Virus record (IMG/VR): IMGVR_UViG_3300024299_000044
Span: 1-28,086 of that record
Source: a virus
DNA: 28,086 nt
Strand: one strand, 5' to 3'
Shown piece by piece: positions 1 through 7,836 of the stretch. Below the pieces are notes generated by a model. It was given only the letters and a program-made list of their open reading frames with translations. It made no database searches and had not been told where the DNA came from. The translations under genes and the position numbers were made by a program. How positions within the stretch are numbered: position 1 is the first letter of the stretch; each line of letters opens with the position of its first letter.

Positions 1-267
1 TAAAAGCATACCAGCATGGATTTGCTCTACAGGGTCGAAAATATTATTGGCGATAGCCAGTTGCCACCATTTAGAAGGAGTACCATAAACTTCAAGAGAA
101 AGTAAATCTAATCTACCTTCGTACCCTGCAGGAACTTTAATAACTTTGTTACTTCCTTTTTTTCCTACATTTTTATAATAGTCATCAAATTCTTTAGAAC
201 CTATAACAGTTACTATTTTTTTTCCTTTGTGTTTTGTTTTAAAACTAAAATCGTTAATCCAACTCAT
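1..267 (-). CDS. 53: Baseplate wedge protein, gp53-like with LysM-type fold (partial, C-terminus beyond window)
   Basis: The first 89 codons are present, and the gene runs off the left edge. Read from the minus strand it starts MSWINDFSFKTKHKGKK and continues through GYEGRLDLLSLEVYGTPSKWWQLAIANN to a segment ending HAGMLL. The pattern 'RLDLLSLEVYG-x-P-xx-WW-LA-ANNI-DP' is characteristic of the T4 gp53 baseplate wedge family and related LysM-like tail proteins, in which this domain helps join wedges around the hub. The start codon directly follows the stop of the upstream gene (TAA then ATG), with GAGG about 8 nt upstream as a ribosome binding site, so translation is probably coupled. Its place after the tape-measure and tube-initiator candidates fits a baseplate operon. 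The family call rests on motif recognition, not on a search. Confidence 0.7.
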   Translation of the reverse strand, partial: MSWINDFSFKTKHKGKKIVTVIGSKEFDDYYKNVGKKGSNKVIKVPAGYEGRLDLLSLEVYGTPSKWWQLAIANNIFDPVEQIHAGMLL

Positions 268-1869
268 TTAAAATGCCTCTTCGGTATAAATAGGATCCAA
301 AGTTCCTTGTTCTGTAAAGTCTAACCACCCTGGTAAGCCATAAGGGTTCTCTTCAAAGTCATAAGCTTCTGCTCCTATACCCCCTGCTTGACGATACTCT
401 TCTAGGGAGATTTTGATTTTTAGTTGCCTAGGCATTAAAGAAAAATTATCATAACCTTGACTTCCTTCAACAGTAAAACTGTAGTCTGTACAAATGCAAG
501 GAACGTCTCTATACAAGTACCCAAAGTTTAAATGCACGAGAGGAGGACCTACGGAGGGGCTGTGTGTAGAACCTACAACGAAAGTACGAACAGCGTTAAC
601 AACATAGGAAAATAAGTTTAGTGTGTTTAAGTAAGAAGCTCCAAACTCTTTATTTTGAAATATAAAATCAGAATCGTCAGGTCTCCTAGTGAGATTTAAA
701 TCTCTCCATTCTTGAAACATCTCTGATGTTTTCGTTGTATTTCGGAGAGACTCTTGAGTGCCAAATTCTTTTCCTGCTTCTGTACCTTCAAGTTGAGGAT
801 CATCTCCATTTATAGGTGAGGAAGGTTCAAGCTCCGTTTTGAACCTTTCATTTAGAGATTCTAAACTTTGATTATTCTCCCTTAAAATTTCTTGAAGCTT
901 TATTTTAAACTGACTGTATTTGTCTGTGTCTAAAGGCTTAAAAAAGTCAAACCCCATCTCATGTATATGGGGGATAGTATATGTAAAAGTTACATCTAGG
1001 TTCCTAGCTTCAGCACCTGTGAATAAGCGTAAAGGTTCATTTCTATTAAAGATAGGGATAGATGAATATTTTGCTTTTCTCTTTTCACTTATAATAGGAT
1101 TCTCAAAAAAAGGAAATTGCATAGTAAGGTCTGTTTCTCCTATTTTAGTAGAAGGATAAACTACACGAAGAAAACCTACTTTATCTAATATTTGATTTAT
1201 TCTTCCTTTTTTCGCTATTTTAACTGCAGTAGCGTTAGAGGGAACACCTTCTTCTTTTGCTACTTTTTCCCAATTTTCTCTGTCTCTTCTTCGTTGTTCC
1301 TTTGCAGGGTCACCCATTTCTGCTCCCCCAGCGAGAGCATTACCTAAGGTGTCTGTTGCCCACGAAACAGCGTCAGATGCAAAACCTGCAATAGCTCCTC
1401 TAACATCCTCAATTGTGTCACCAAGAGAAAAACCGTCGATAGGATACTGGGTACCATCAATACCTATATTTTGATTTCCCCACCCACCACCTAAGGAAGG
1501 TAAAGAGTTGGCAAGTATTTGAAATTCGTTTTGGTGGGGCCTAGTTTTGTCCCCCTGTAAAACACCCATAGCAATAGATTTCCATCTTTCTGCTATGTCT
1601 AAATGAATAGTACTTAAACCTCCAGCACCAACAGCATTTAAAATACCACTAATACCTTGTCCTTCCGATTGAAGAATAACCTTTCTACGATCGAGTGCGG
1701 GTTCTCCAATATGCTCTGCTGCGTGAGCATTAGAATCAAGGATGAGAACCTGTCTTTTATCTAACCAAGGTTGCCCTATGTACCCCGCTGCTTCTGTATT
1801 ATGGGGAATAATTGTAGCATGGCCTCCATCAGGAGGTGTAACTATTGTGTAACTGGAAGCTTTTGTCAT
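268..1869 (-). CDS. Baseplate/tail-tube initiator-like protein (gp48/gp54-type candidate)
   Basis: 533 residues. The last third carries a block typical of tail-tube initiators and tube-cap proteins: NLFSYVVNAVRTFVVG, then VGPPLVHLNFGYLYRDVPCICTDYSFTVEG and a closing 'MPRQLKIKISLEEYRQ' strand. In T4 gp48/gp54-like proteins this region forms the tube-like fold that caps the baseplate and seeds tube polymerisation. The middle (residues about 150-220) is glycine/alanine-rich and then charged. Residues about 24-70 contain a tandem duplication, AAGYIGQPWLDKRQVLIL followed by AAEHIGEPALDRRKVIL. The start lies 2 nt after the tape-measure stop and the stop abuts the gp53-like gene, so it sits inside the tail operon. 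The assignment is inferred from the C-terminal block and from context; another baseplate protein is possible. Confidence 0.55.
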   Translation of the reverse strand: MTKASSYTIVTPPDGGHATIIPHNTEAAGYIGQPWLDKRQVLILDSNAHAAEHIGEPALDRRKVILQSEGQGISGILNAVGAGGLSTIHLDIAERWKSIAMGVLQGDKTRPHQNEFQILANSLPSLGGGWGNQNIGIDGTQYPIDGFSLGDTIEDVRGAIAGFASDAVSWATDTLGNALAGGAEMGDPAKEQRRRDRENWEKVAKEEGVPSNATAVKIAKKGRINQILDKVGFLRVVYPSTKIGETDLTMQFPFFENPIISEKRKAKYSSIPIFNRNEPLRLFTGAEARNLDVTFTYTIPHIHEMGFDFFKPLDTDKYSQFKIKLQEILRENNQSLESLNERFKTELEPSSPINGDDPQLEGTEAGKEFGTQESLRNTTKTSEMFQEWRDLNLTRRPDDSDFIFQNKEFGASYLNTLNLFSYVVNAVRTFVVGSTHSPSVGPPLVHLNFGYLYRDVPCICTDYSFTVEGSQGYDNFSLMPRQLKIKISLEEYRQAGGIGAEAYDFEENPYGLPGWLDFTEQGTLDPIYTEEAF

Positions 1870-1871
1870 AA

Positions 1872-3992
1872 TTAAAACCCTGTATTTAGAGTTGCATTTG
1901 TGGGTGATGACCCATCTATTATTCTTTGTCTTAAGTCTTGTTGCCTTAGAGCATTCGCAGCTTTAAGCTCTTCTAGAATTTGCAAACTTAATTCACTTTG
2001 TAGAACTTGAGCATTTTCAAAAACGGAATTTAGGGGGTTATTCTTAGATGAATTATCCTTAATAGTGTCTAAAGATTTAGTTTGTTTTCTAAGTTCAGCT
2101 AACTCGTTAGCCATATCATCTTCTTGTTGTTTTAGTAACTTCTTAATTTGAGCATCTTCGGAAGGAGATTCATAATCGTGATTTAATACTCCTTTTGCTC
2201 CTTTATATGCAGAGTACATAGTAAAAGCAGTTGTAGCTAAACCAGCAACCATACCGAGAGGCCCTAAGAAACTTAGAGCTCCTGCGAATTTACCCCCCGT
2301 AGCTGTAGCATTGCCTGCTGCTGTTGTAGCTGTATTTCTTACAAGTTCAGTATGAATACCACGTAAAATGTTGTGAGTAATACCAACATTCTTTGCTTCT
2401 AAAACTTGGGCTTGAAGAGCATGCACTTTTGAAAGAGTGTTACTTAGAAAAAGCAAACCTTTCATTCCTAATAAAAGACCAAAATTCCTAACAGCAAAAG
2501 CTACAAGAGAATAGCTAAATTTAGCTACTTTTATAATTTGCTGAGATACTATAGAGCCATACACTTGTAAGTATGCTGATAAAAAACGTACAACGGGAAT
2601 CGCCTCTCCAGTAAAACTAACAAGTAAAGCTTGAAGGGAAGTATTAAAACTTCTCATTAAATCATTTGTTAAAATGGTTTGTTCCTGTTGTTTTAATAAC
2701 ACATTTCTATTTTCTATTTCATTATTTGCACTTGTAGTAAAAGAGTCAGCAATAAGCATCAGGGATTCTAATTGATTCTGGGTTAAGCCTGTAAGGTCAG
2801 CAAAAATGGGTGCTAATAAAGCACCAACTTCAGCACTCGATCCTCCAGAAGCAGTAGTAAGCTGTGACTTAATTGCTTGTCCTAAGTCAGCCAAAGCTTG
2901 CACTTGTTGCTTAGAACCTTCCTTACCTGCTAATGCTTCCGAGGATACATTACCCGCAAACATTCCTTTTGTAACAAAAGTTTTAAATTGGTTCCCTGCT
3001 AACCCTTGTAAAAGATCTGCAATTTGACCTTCTGACCTAGACCCCATTAAACTAGTCAATCTAGTCAATGTTTCCCCCATTGCTATCGCAGCATCCTTTC
3101 CTTGTGCAAGGGAAACTCTTGCTAGAGTTGGACCTAATTCTTGTAAAGCCATTACAAGACGATGAGAATCTAAATGAAAGGATTGTGCTAAGTCTAGAGT
3201 AGCATTCACTAATTCAAGACCAGCTTTATTGCCTATTCCTGTAGTTACAGAGAGTTGCTTAGTAATAGCCGTATTTTGGGAAACATCCATCCCTAAAAGG
3301 GCAGATCTCTTAGCAAGGTCTTGCATCCCTTTGGACATAGGATTAAAACCATTTGTAGTTGCAGCTACGATAGCTTCAACTCCTTCCTTGTAAGTAATCC
3401 CACTTTTCGCTAATTCTGCTAAAAATTTAGTGTTGAGAACATCGTCGAATGACTTTCCAAAAGCCGCTGACACAGAAGAAATTTGAGAAAAAGATTTTAC
3501 AACATCTTTTGCTCCTTGCATTAAAGCCCCACTGAGAAAACCAATAAAGAGTTTTAAATAATGAGTAACAGAAGTAAAGCTCTTTACACGTCCAATTGCT
3601 TCTTTTCTCCTAGCTTCTTCAAAGAAATTTAATCCTTTATCAGTTAAGCCCAAAGTCTTTCCTAAACCTTGAGTGTAAGTATCTGTAATAGTAGAGTTAA
3701 GCTTACCAAAAACCCCTAATGTACGAAGAATACTTTTCTCTCTTACTCTAGCATTCCCTTTACTGGATTCTATGTCTACCAAACCTGCTCTTTCAACATT
3801 TCTACTACTCTGGTTAGCAGCTTCTCCTGCATCCGTTAAATGGTCAGCAGCAGTCTTTGTAGCTTTTTTATTTCTTACAACTTCTTCCTTTTGTGTGTTT
3901 AAAGAAGAAGTAAGATCTTTAACAGTTTCAACTAAAATAAGTAGGTGAGACGCTAAAATCTCAGTAGAGGAGGATTGGTCAAGATCAGACAT
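1872..3992 (-). CDS. Tail tape-measure protein (probable)
   Basis: 706 residues, a plausible length for a phage tape measure. The N-terminus is polar and coiled-coil-like (TVKDLTSSLNTQKEEVVRNKK), and a long helical Ala/Leu/Gly-rich core follows. Hydrophobic stretches occur near residues 145-160 (FLSGALMQGAKDVV), 470-500 (AIPVVRFLSAYLQVYGSIV), 505-530 (LVAFAVRNFGLLLGMKGLLFL) and 610-640 (LGPLGMVAGLATTAFTMY); such segments are common in tape-measure proteins that reach the host membrane. The C-terminal 90 residues are charged and helical. The ATG overlaps the stop of the upstream gene as TAATG, which indicates translational coupling. Neighbouring baseplate genes support the call. No catalytic domain such as a transglycosylase or peptidase was recognised. 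Confidence 0.7.
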   Translation of the reverse strand: MSDLDQSSSTEILASHLLILVETVKDLTSSLNTQKEEVVRNKKATKTAADHLTDAGEAANQSSRNVERAGLVDIESSKGNARVREKSILRTLGVFGKLNSTITDTYTQGLGKTLGLTDKGLNFFEEARRKEAIGRVKSFTSVTHYLKLFIGFLSGALMQGAKDVVKSFSQISSVSAAFGKSFDDVLNTKFLAELAKSGITYKEGVEAIVAATTNGFNPMSKGMQDLAKRSALLGMDVSQNTAITKQLSVTTGIGNKAGLELVNATLDLAQSFHLDSHRLVMALQELGPTLARVSLAQGKDAAIAMGETLTRLTSLMGSRSEGQIADLLQGLAGNQFKTFVTKGMFAGNVSSEALAGKEGSKQQVQALADLGQAIKSQLTTASGGSSAEVGALLAPIFADLTGLTQNQLESLMLIADSFTTSANNEIENRNVLLKQQEQTILTNDLMRSFNTSLQALLVSFTGEAIPVVRFLSAYLQVYGSIVSQQIIKVAKFSYSLVAFAVRNFGLLLGMKGLLFLSNTLSKVHALQAQVLEAKNVGITHNILRGIHTELVRNTATTAAGNATATGGKFAGALSFLGPLGMVAGLATTAFTMYSAYKGAKGVLNHDYESPSEDAQIKKLLKQQEDDMANELAELRKQTKSLDTIKDNSSKNNPLNSVFENAQVLQSELSLQILEELKAANALRQQDLRQRIIDGSSPTNATLNTGF

Positions 3993-4567
3993 TAGTATTC
4001 TAGTTTAGTAATATTTAATTTTTCTACACTTTTTTCAGGAATATTTTTTCTGTAGTACATCCTGTAAGCAGAGTACGCAATATATTTATCAATGTTCTGG
4101 ATGGTTTCATAATTAACATGATGCCCTTTATTCTTAATAATACGAGACAAAGCAAGTGCTAGTTCTAAGTCTACGTATCGAACACTAATTCCCGTGAAAA
4201 ATTGAGCACCTGCATTGTTGTCATAAAGACTATCTCCCCACCCAGTAGTATTATACCTCATGTCATAGTTATTGTGATTAAGGTAAATAACAATAGGGTA
4301 GTTATCCTTATTGGCTCTGCCTTGGGAATCAGAACTCTGGTAAGGAAATTTAAAAATGGTACCTGAAGGAGATCGCCAAGGTAAAATACTTCTCTCCCAA
4401 GTAGCCTCCTGAGGGATGCCATCACCATCATGAATAAAATTTCTCTTTTCAGGGTCAGAAACAACACTCAAGTTTGGATGGCTTGAGTGAGAACTAGAAC
4501 CTGTTTTTACATTTAAGTAATTTATTCGTTTACTTGTAGTCAAGTATTTAGATAAAGGATGGGACAT
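3992..4567 (-). CDS. Unknown tail-operon protein, 191 aa
   Basis: I do not recognise this protein. It begins MSHPLSKYLTTSKRINYLNV, is rich in Ser, Asn, Tyr and aromatic residues in its first two thirds (GTIFKFPYQSSDSQG, YLNHNNYDMRYNTTGWG), and ends in a helical, basic segment (ALALSRIIKNKGHHVNYETIQNIDKYIAYSAYRMYYRKN). No membrane segment or signal peptide is visible. It is the first gene of the minus-strand unit that continues with tape measure, tube-initiator candidate and gp53-like wedge protein, so a virion or tail-assembly role is likely. Its start has no Shine-Dalgarno sequence; a TATAAT box lies 7 nt before the ATG. Its stop overlaps the next start (TAATG). Confidence 0.75.
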   Translation of the reverse strand: MSHPLSKYLTTSKRINYLNVKTGSSSHSSHPNLSVVSDPEKRNFIHDGDGIPQEATWERSILPWRSPSGTIFKFPYQSSDSQGRANKDNYPIVIYLNHNNYDMRYNTTGWGDSLYDNNAGAQFFTGISVRYVDLELALALSRIIKNKGHHVNYETIQNIDKYIAYSAYRMYYRKNIPEKSVEKLNITKLEY

Positions 4568-4597
4568 GCTTACTATTATATATAGAATAGAAAGAAT
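4568..4597. promoter_or_regulatory. Divergent promoter region with TATAAT 7 nt before the minus-strand ATG
   Basis: Only 30 nt separate two divergent start codons. On the minus strand TATAAT (4580-4575) is followed by AGTAAGC and the ATG of the 4567 gene, with no ribosome binding site between. The wider string reads CTATATATAA, close to the CTATATAA element found before other units. On the plus strand the same AT block (TATATAGAAT) lies 8 nt or more before the ATG at 4598. No convincing -35 box is visible for either direction. Promoter identity is inferred from sequence alone. Confidence 0.5.
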
Positions 4598-4879
4598 ATG
4601 GTATATTTTGAAGAAGTAAACTCTTATAGTATAGAACTTTTAGATTATGTAGATAGTTTAGATTTTTTATTTTCTGAAGCTTTCCTACTAAAATGGAAAC
4701 ATAAATACTCTGAAGACTTTATTAGAGTTTTTAGATTAAAAATTTTAAAATCACTCCAAGAAATAAAACCAATTAAGAGGGAATCCCTAAAAAATTTCCT
4801 CAAAATTAAAACTAAGTTTAATGAGGAAATTATTTTTGAGTTCTTCGAGGATATAGACCTTAACCTTTATCTCCCTTAG
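4598..4879 (+). CDS. Unknown small protein, 93 aa
   Basis: Not recognised. It is an acidic-to-neutral, Leu/Phe/Ile-rich, probably all-helical protein (SIELLDYVDSLDFLFSEAFLLKWKHKY, then IRVFRLKILKSLQEIKPIKRESLKNFLKIKTKF). No cysteine clusters, membrane segments or catalytic motifs are seen. It stands alone on the plus strand between two minus-strand genes. Its 3' end overlaps the convergent nuclease gene by 20 nt, and its start is 30 nt from the divergent 191-residue gene. Codon use is strongly AT-rich, like the plus-strand primase. That it is coding is supported by an intact frame filling the gap exactly; the function is unknown. Confidence 0.65.
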   Translation: MVYFEEVNSYSIELLDYVDSLDFLFSEAFLLKWKHKYSEDFIRVFRLKILKSLQEIKPIKRESLKNFLKIKTKFNEEIIFEFFEDIDLNLYLP

Positions 4880-5651
4880 TATCGAGAAAAGCTTGCATTC
4901 TTTGTTCAATTAACATTTGGTCATTGAATTTAGGACATACTCCTTTGTACCCACACCAATTGCAGAACTTGTTGTGGCAAGCTGAGAAATCATCTTTCTT
5001 CATTTTTCGGATTTTCCACATTCGTTCTTGCACTTTCTTCAAAAAGGAAGCTATGTCAGCCGCACAGAAACGCACTGTAACGAGTTTATCGAGGTGGGGG
5101 TAGAAATGGGCAAGAGTAACGTCCTTAACGCTCACAGAGTACAGCTGAGTGACTGCGTAGGCGTACATCTTCATTTGGTCATCCCTGAACAAATCCATTT
5201 GGGTTTTTGGACGTTTAGAGGTTTTGTAATCAATGACTAAGTATTTTCCACTCTCTGACTTAATGATACGGTCTATAATACCATTGACGTTCATATCTTT
5301 TTCTGGGTCTCCAAACTGGAACTTGAACCTCTGCTCTGCCTCTCCTACTTCGTTCAAGGTAGCATTTAACTTAAGAAAGTTTTTGCACATGTCCTTAAAG
5401 TTTTGAAACTTAGATTTAGGAAAGTCGTAGTTGTCTCTCTCTTTATTTGCTATTTCCATTAGGTCTTCCATAGTTTCAGCTTCAACGCCATCCTCAAATA
5501 CCTTGTGAACGAAAGAACCATAGTGTAAAGCGTCTGTATTACTATTATCATTAAACACGGGATCAAGACGATCAACGTACCTCAACTTATACTTCAGAGG
5601 ACATTCCTCATAAGTGCTTAGCTTGGATGCTGAAAAATTATTTATAAACAT
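4860..5651 (-). CDS. PD-(D/E)XK exonuclease with Fe-S cluster, Cas4/RecB/AddB type
   Basis: 263 residues. The nuclease core is visible as FVHKVFEDG (helix with conserved His), 'NGIIDRI' followed by YLVIDYKTSKRPK, which gives the D...(D)xK catalytic set, and the QMKMYAYAV helix. The iron-sulphur cysteines typical of Cas4/AddB are present: Cys17 in YEECPLKYKLRY and a C-terminal C-x2-C-x5-C (CNWCGYKGVC). The family degrades or processes DNA ends, usually with 5'-3' single-strand exonuclease activity. In T4-type phages, RecB-like nucleases are found with recombination genes. The start codon overlaps that of the divergent primase (shared CATG), and the 3' end overlaps the 4598 gene. The fold assignment is strong; the precise role (recombination, host DNA degradation, end processing) is inference. 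Confidence 0.85.
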   Translation of the reverse strand: MFINNFSASKLSTYEECPLKYKLRYVDRLDPVFNDNSNTDALHYGSFVHKVFEDGVEAETMEDLMEIANKERDNYDFPKSKFQNFKDMCKNFLKLNATLNEVGEAEQRFKFQFGDPEKDMNVNGIIDRIIKSESGKYLVIDYKTSKRPKTQMDLFRDDQMKMYAYAVTQLYSVSVKDVTLAHFYPHLDKLVTVRFCAADIASFLKKVQERMWKIRKMKKDDFSACHNKFCNWCGYKGVCPKFNDQMLIEQRMQAFLDTKGDKG

Positions 5652-6696
5652 GATTAAACTTTCTTCTAAAAATATTAAAGACTATTTGGAGTCTACTTTC
5701 ACCGATTACAAGGTGGTAGGTTATCATAGTCAGGAGTTCACTATAAACTCTGTATTTGTTAAGGATACAGGATACCACCTTTCGATTAATATGCAAACGG
5801 GACTCTGGCAAGACTTTAGAGCCAAAAAGAAAGGAAATATTATTGGGTTGGTAGCAGCTGTAGAGAAAATCTCTTTTAGAGAAGCAGAGGCTAGATTAAG
5901 AAGGAAATACCTTCGCAGTATGGAAAGTCTGGAAGAAAACATAAAAAGTCTTCTAGAGCCTCCTCAAGATGACTATAATAGATTATTTATTAGTAATAAC
6001 AAAGACTTCTCTTCTTTAAATATAAAAGAATATACAAACAATATAAAAGATACTAATAACAATATATTAAAGAATAAAGCTATTAAGTTATTAAAGAATA
6101 AAGGTTTATATAACTTAAACCACTTGTTCTTAATCGGAGATAAACCTGGTCCTTTGTTTGGTAGACTTATTATTCCTTTTATATTGGAAGATAAGGTAAT
6201 TTATTATCAAGCTAGAACCTTATTTAATGATAAAATTAAATATCTTAATCCTTCTTCAAAAGACTGTGGGGTTAAATCTTCAGATATTTTATACCCTTAT
6301 AACACCCAGAAAGATTATTTGTTTATTGTTGAAGGACCTCTGGATGCTATAACCCTCCAGAGTATAGGAGTTAATGCTACTTCTCTCCAAGGTTCTTCTA
6401 TATCTCAGGAACAGTTACGAGTATTAAAAATAGATAAACATATGAAGTTTGTTTTATCTATGGATAATGATAAACCAGGGAGAGTAGCTGAAGCCAGTCT
6501 TGTGCCTAAACTTCTTAAAGTTGGAATAGAGCCAGAACGAATTTTAACCTGTCACCCTTCATTAGAATACAAAGATTGGAATGATATGTTTACATTAGAA
6601 GGAAAAGAATCCGTTTTACTTCAAATTAAAAAGACTAAGAAGTATGATTCTATGGATCTTGTTTACTCTACAATCAAAGGGAATTCATCTGAGTAA
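5650..6696 (+). CDS. DnaG-type primase with TOPRIM domain and metal-less zinc-finger-like N-terminus
   Basis: 348 residues from the ATG at 5650 (MIKLSSKNIKDYLEST). A GTG at 5614, 12 nt after AGAGGA, would add 12 residues and cannot be excluded. Residues about 20-75 follow the layout of the CHC2 zinc-binding domain (VFVKDTGYHLSINMQTGLWQ, DFRAKKKGNIIGLVAAVEKISFREAEARL), but the metal-binding Cys/His residues are absent. The TOPRIM part shows LFIVEGPLDAITLQ (catalytic Glu) and VLSMDNDKPGR (DxD-type motif). There is no helicase domain, so it resembles stand-alone primases such as T4 gp61 or DnaG rather than T7 gp4. It would make RNA primers for lagging-strand synthesis. The gene overlaps a divergent nuclease at its start and the convergent 6663 gene by 34 nt. 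Confidence 0.8.
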   Translation: MIKLSSKNIKDYLESTFTDYKVVGYHSQEFTINSVFVKDTGYHLSINMQTGLWQDFRAKKKGNIIGLVAAVEKISFREAEARLRRKYLRSMESLEENIKSLLEPPQDDYNRLFISNNKDFSSLNIKEYTNNIKDTNNNILKNKAIKLLKNKGLYNLNHLFLIGDKPGPLFGRLIIPFILEDKVIYYQARTLFNDKIKYLNPSSKDCGVKSSDILYPYNTQKDYLFIVEGPLDAITLQSIGVNATSLQGSSISQEQLRVLKIDKHMKFVLSMDNDKPGRVAEASLVPKLLKVGIEPERILTCHPSLEYKDWNDMFTLEGKESVLLQIKKTKKYDSMDLVYSTIKGNSSE

Positions 6697-7634
6697 ACTA
6701 TTTGACCAGCAAGACTAAATCTTACTTGTATATGATACATTCCTCTAGGGTTAATAATTAACTCATTTGCATTTAACTCTGTAGTATCTAACATAAAAGA
6801 TAAGGTATCATCAGAATCAATAGTATCAACTGGAGTCCAATCCTTTAGGAGGGCTTTTTGAGGGAATTCACCATCTTCCCTATAGCGAGTAATAGTGTAT
6901 TCTGCTTCTTCAATAAGGGAGTGTCTAAGCATTGCAATAATCTCACTTCCAATATTTTTATTAAGAATACTTACACTTGTAGAAAGAATCACTTCCTCTT
7001 TAGAACCATACTTCAACTTATTTGTCTTTAAGCGTGCCTTAGCCTTTGCATGTAGAGGTTCAGTAAAATGAAACCTATTACTAGGATAAAGTGTGAACTC
7101 ATTAATTAATAGCTGAGGGTCTTCCCCTGGGCCAAAAGTTACAGTCCATACATCAAAATAATCACCAGAATGGGTAGCTCCATTTGTATACACTATGGCA
7201 TCTTTTGTAAAGAGGGAATCTTTATGTAAAGCTATACCATACCTTTCTAATCCTGGATGTTCCCACTGTGCTTCAATAGAATACATTTGATAGATATCTT
7301 GTGATGTTGTAGCATCTCCTGTATACTCTGAAATATGTTTACACCCAAGCGTTGTTGCTCCCCCATTCTCAGTTCCTGAGAAAATCATAACTGCACTTTC
7401 TAATGCTTGGTCCTCGCTAACTAACCCTGTTTCATAATCTACAAAATATTGACTTTCTACTTGTTCATAATTGAAGTCTCCTTTAGGGAACACATGTACT
7501 GAATGCACCTCGTAGATGTTGTAAGGAGATCCCGCTTCTAGAGTGTATAACTCTAGAAGCACTCTGGAAGAAGGGGATGGTCGGTTGTTACGGTTAGTAA
7601 CACTGATATTTTTATTGCCTGGAATTGTTGCCAT
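6663..7634 (-). CDS. Unknown beta-rich virion-type protein, 323 aa
   Basis: Not recognised at family level. The sequence is Thr/Ser/Tyr/Glu-rich with alternating hydrophobic residues typical of beta-sandwich virion proteins (SSRVLLELYTLEAGSPYNIYEVHSVHV; DYFDVWTVTFGPGEDPQLLINEFTLYP; the close MYHIQVRFSLAGQIVYSDEFPLIVE). No signal peptide or membrane segment. It starts 4 nt after the stop of the frameshifted chaperone extension, so it belongs to the same minus-strand transcript as the hub chaperone. The 3' end overlaps the convergent primase gene by 34 nt. A structural role in tail, baseplate or neck is likely from composition and position only. Confidence 0.75.
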   Translation of the reverse strand: MATIPGNKNISVTNRNNRPSPSSRVLLELYTLEAGSPYNIYEVHSVHVFPKGDFNYEQVESQYFVDYETGLVSEDQALESAVMIFSGTENGGATTLGCKHISEYTGDATTSQDIYQMYSIEAQWEHPGLERYGIALHKDSLFTKDAIVYTNGATHSGDYFDVWTVTFGPGEDPQLLINEFTLYPSNRFHFTEPLHAKAKARLKTNKLKYGSKEEVILSTSVSILNKNIGSEIIAMLRHSLIEEAEYTITRYREDGEFPQKALLKDWTPVDTIDSDDTLSFMLDTTELNANELIINPRGMYHIQVRFSLAGQIVYSDEFPLIVE

Positions 7635-7638
7635 AGGA

Positions 7639-7830
7639 TTAAGAACCTGCTCTAATACTATTTAGTTGTTCCTTCTCCTCTTTCCTCTCTTCTATTAGAA
7701 ATTCTAGGTATATATTCCTTTCTGCTTTTGTCATACGATGAACATCTTCATAACTAAATCCGATGTTCTTTACTAACAAATAAAGTTCATAGTTCAGGGA
7801 ACGAAAGGTTAATTCTCTGAACTCGCTGAG
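7639..7830 (-). CDS. -1 frameshift extension of the baseplate/tail assembly chaperone (63 codons, no local start)
   Basis: Read in the -1 frame from the slippery site, this gives LSEFRELTFRSLNYELYLLV, then a segment containing GFSYEDVHRMTKAERNIYLEF, and a Lys/Glu-rich helix ending in NSIRAGS. The frame is closed upstream by TGA shortly before the slip site, and its first internal ATG lies about 30 codons in, so it has no plausible start of its own. It fills the otherwise unexplained gap between the 0-frame stop (7809) and the next ATG (7634). The fusion product would be 268 + 63 = 331 residues. Two-product chaperones made by -1 frameshifting, as in lambda G/GT, are a conserved theme in tail assembly. 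The 'GFSYEDVxxMTxxE' pattern resembles the short helical second domains of such proteins. Frameshift use is inference. Confidence 0.8.
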   Translation of the reverse strand, partial: LSEFRELTFRSLNYELYLLVKNIGFSYEDVHRMTKAERNIYLEFLIEERKEEKEQLNSIRAGS

Positions 7831-7836
7831 AAAAAA
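7791..7836 (-). promoter_or_regulatory. Programmed -1 ribosomal frameshift signal: T TTT TTC slippery heptamer plus stem-loop
   Basis: On the minus strand the 0 frame reads GAT TTT TTC TCA, so the heptamer T TTT TTC (7836-7830) is in the correct register for a -1 slip to TTT TTT CTC. After a 6-nt spacer (TCAGCG) comes AGTTCAGAGAA (7823-7813), which pairs with TTCCCTGAACT (7801-7791). The stem has 11 positions with a single A-C mismatch and an 11-nt loop. Slippery site, spacing and stem all match the classic architecture. The stem also contains the 0-frame stop codon in its loop side (TAA at 7809-7811). Confidence 0.8.
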
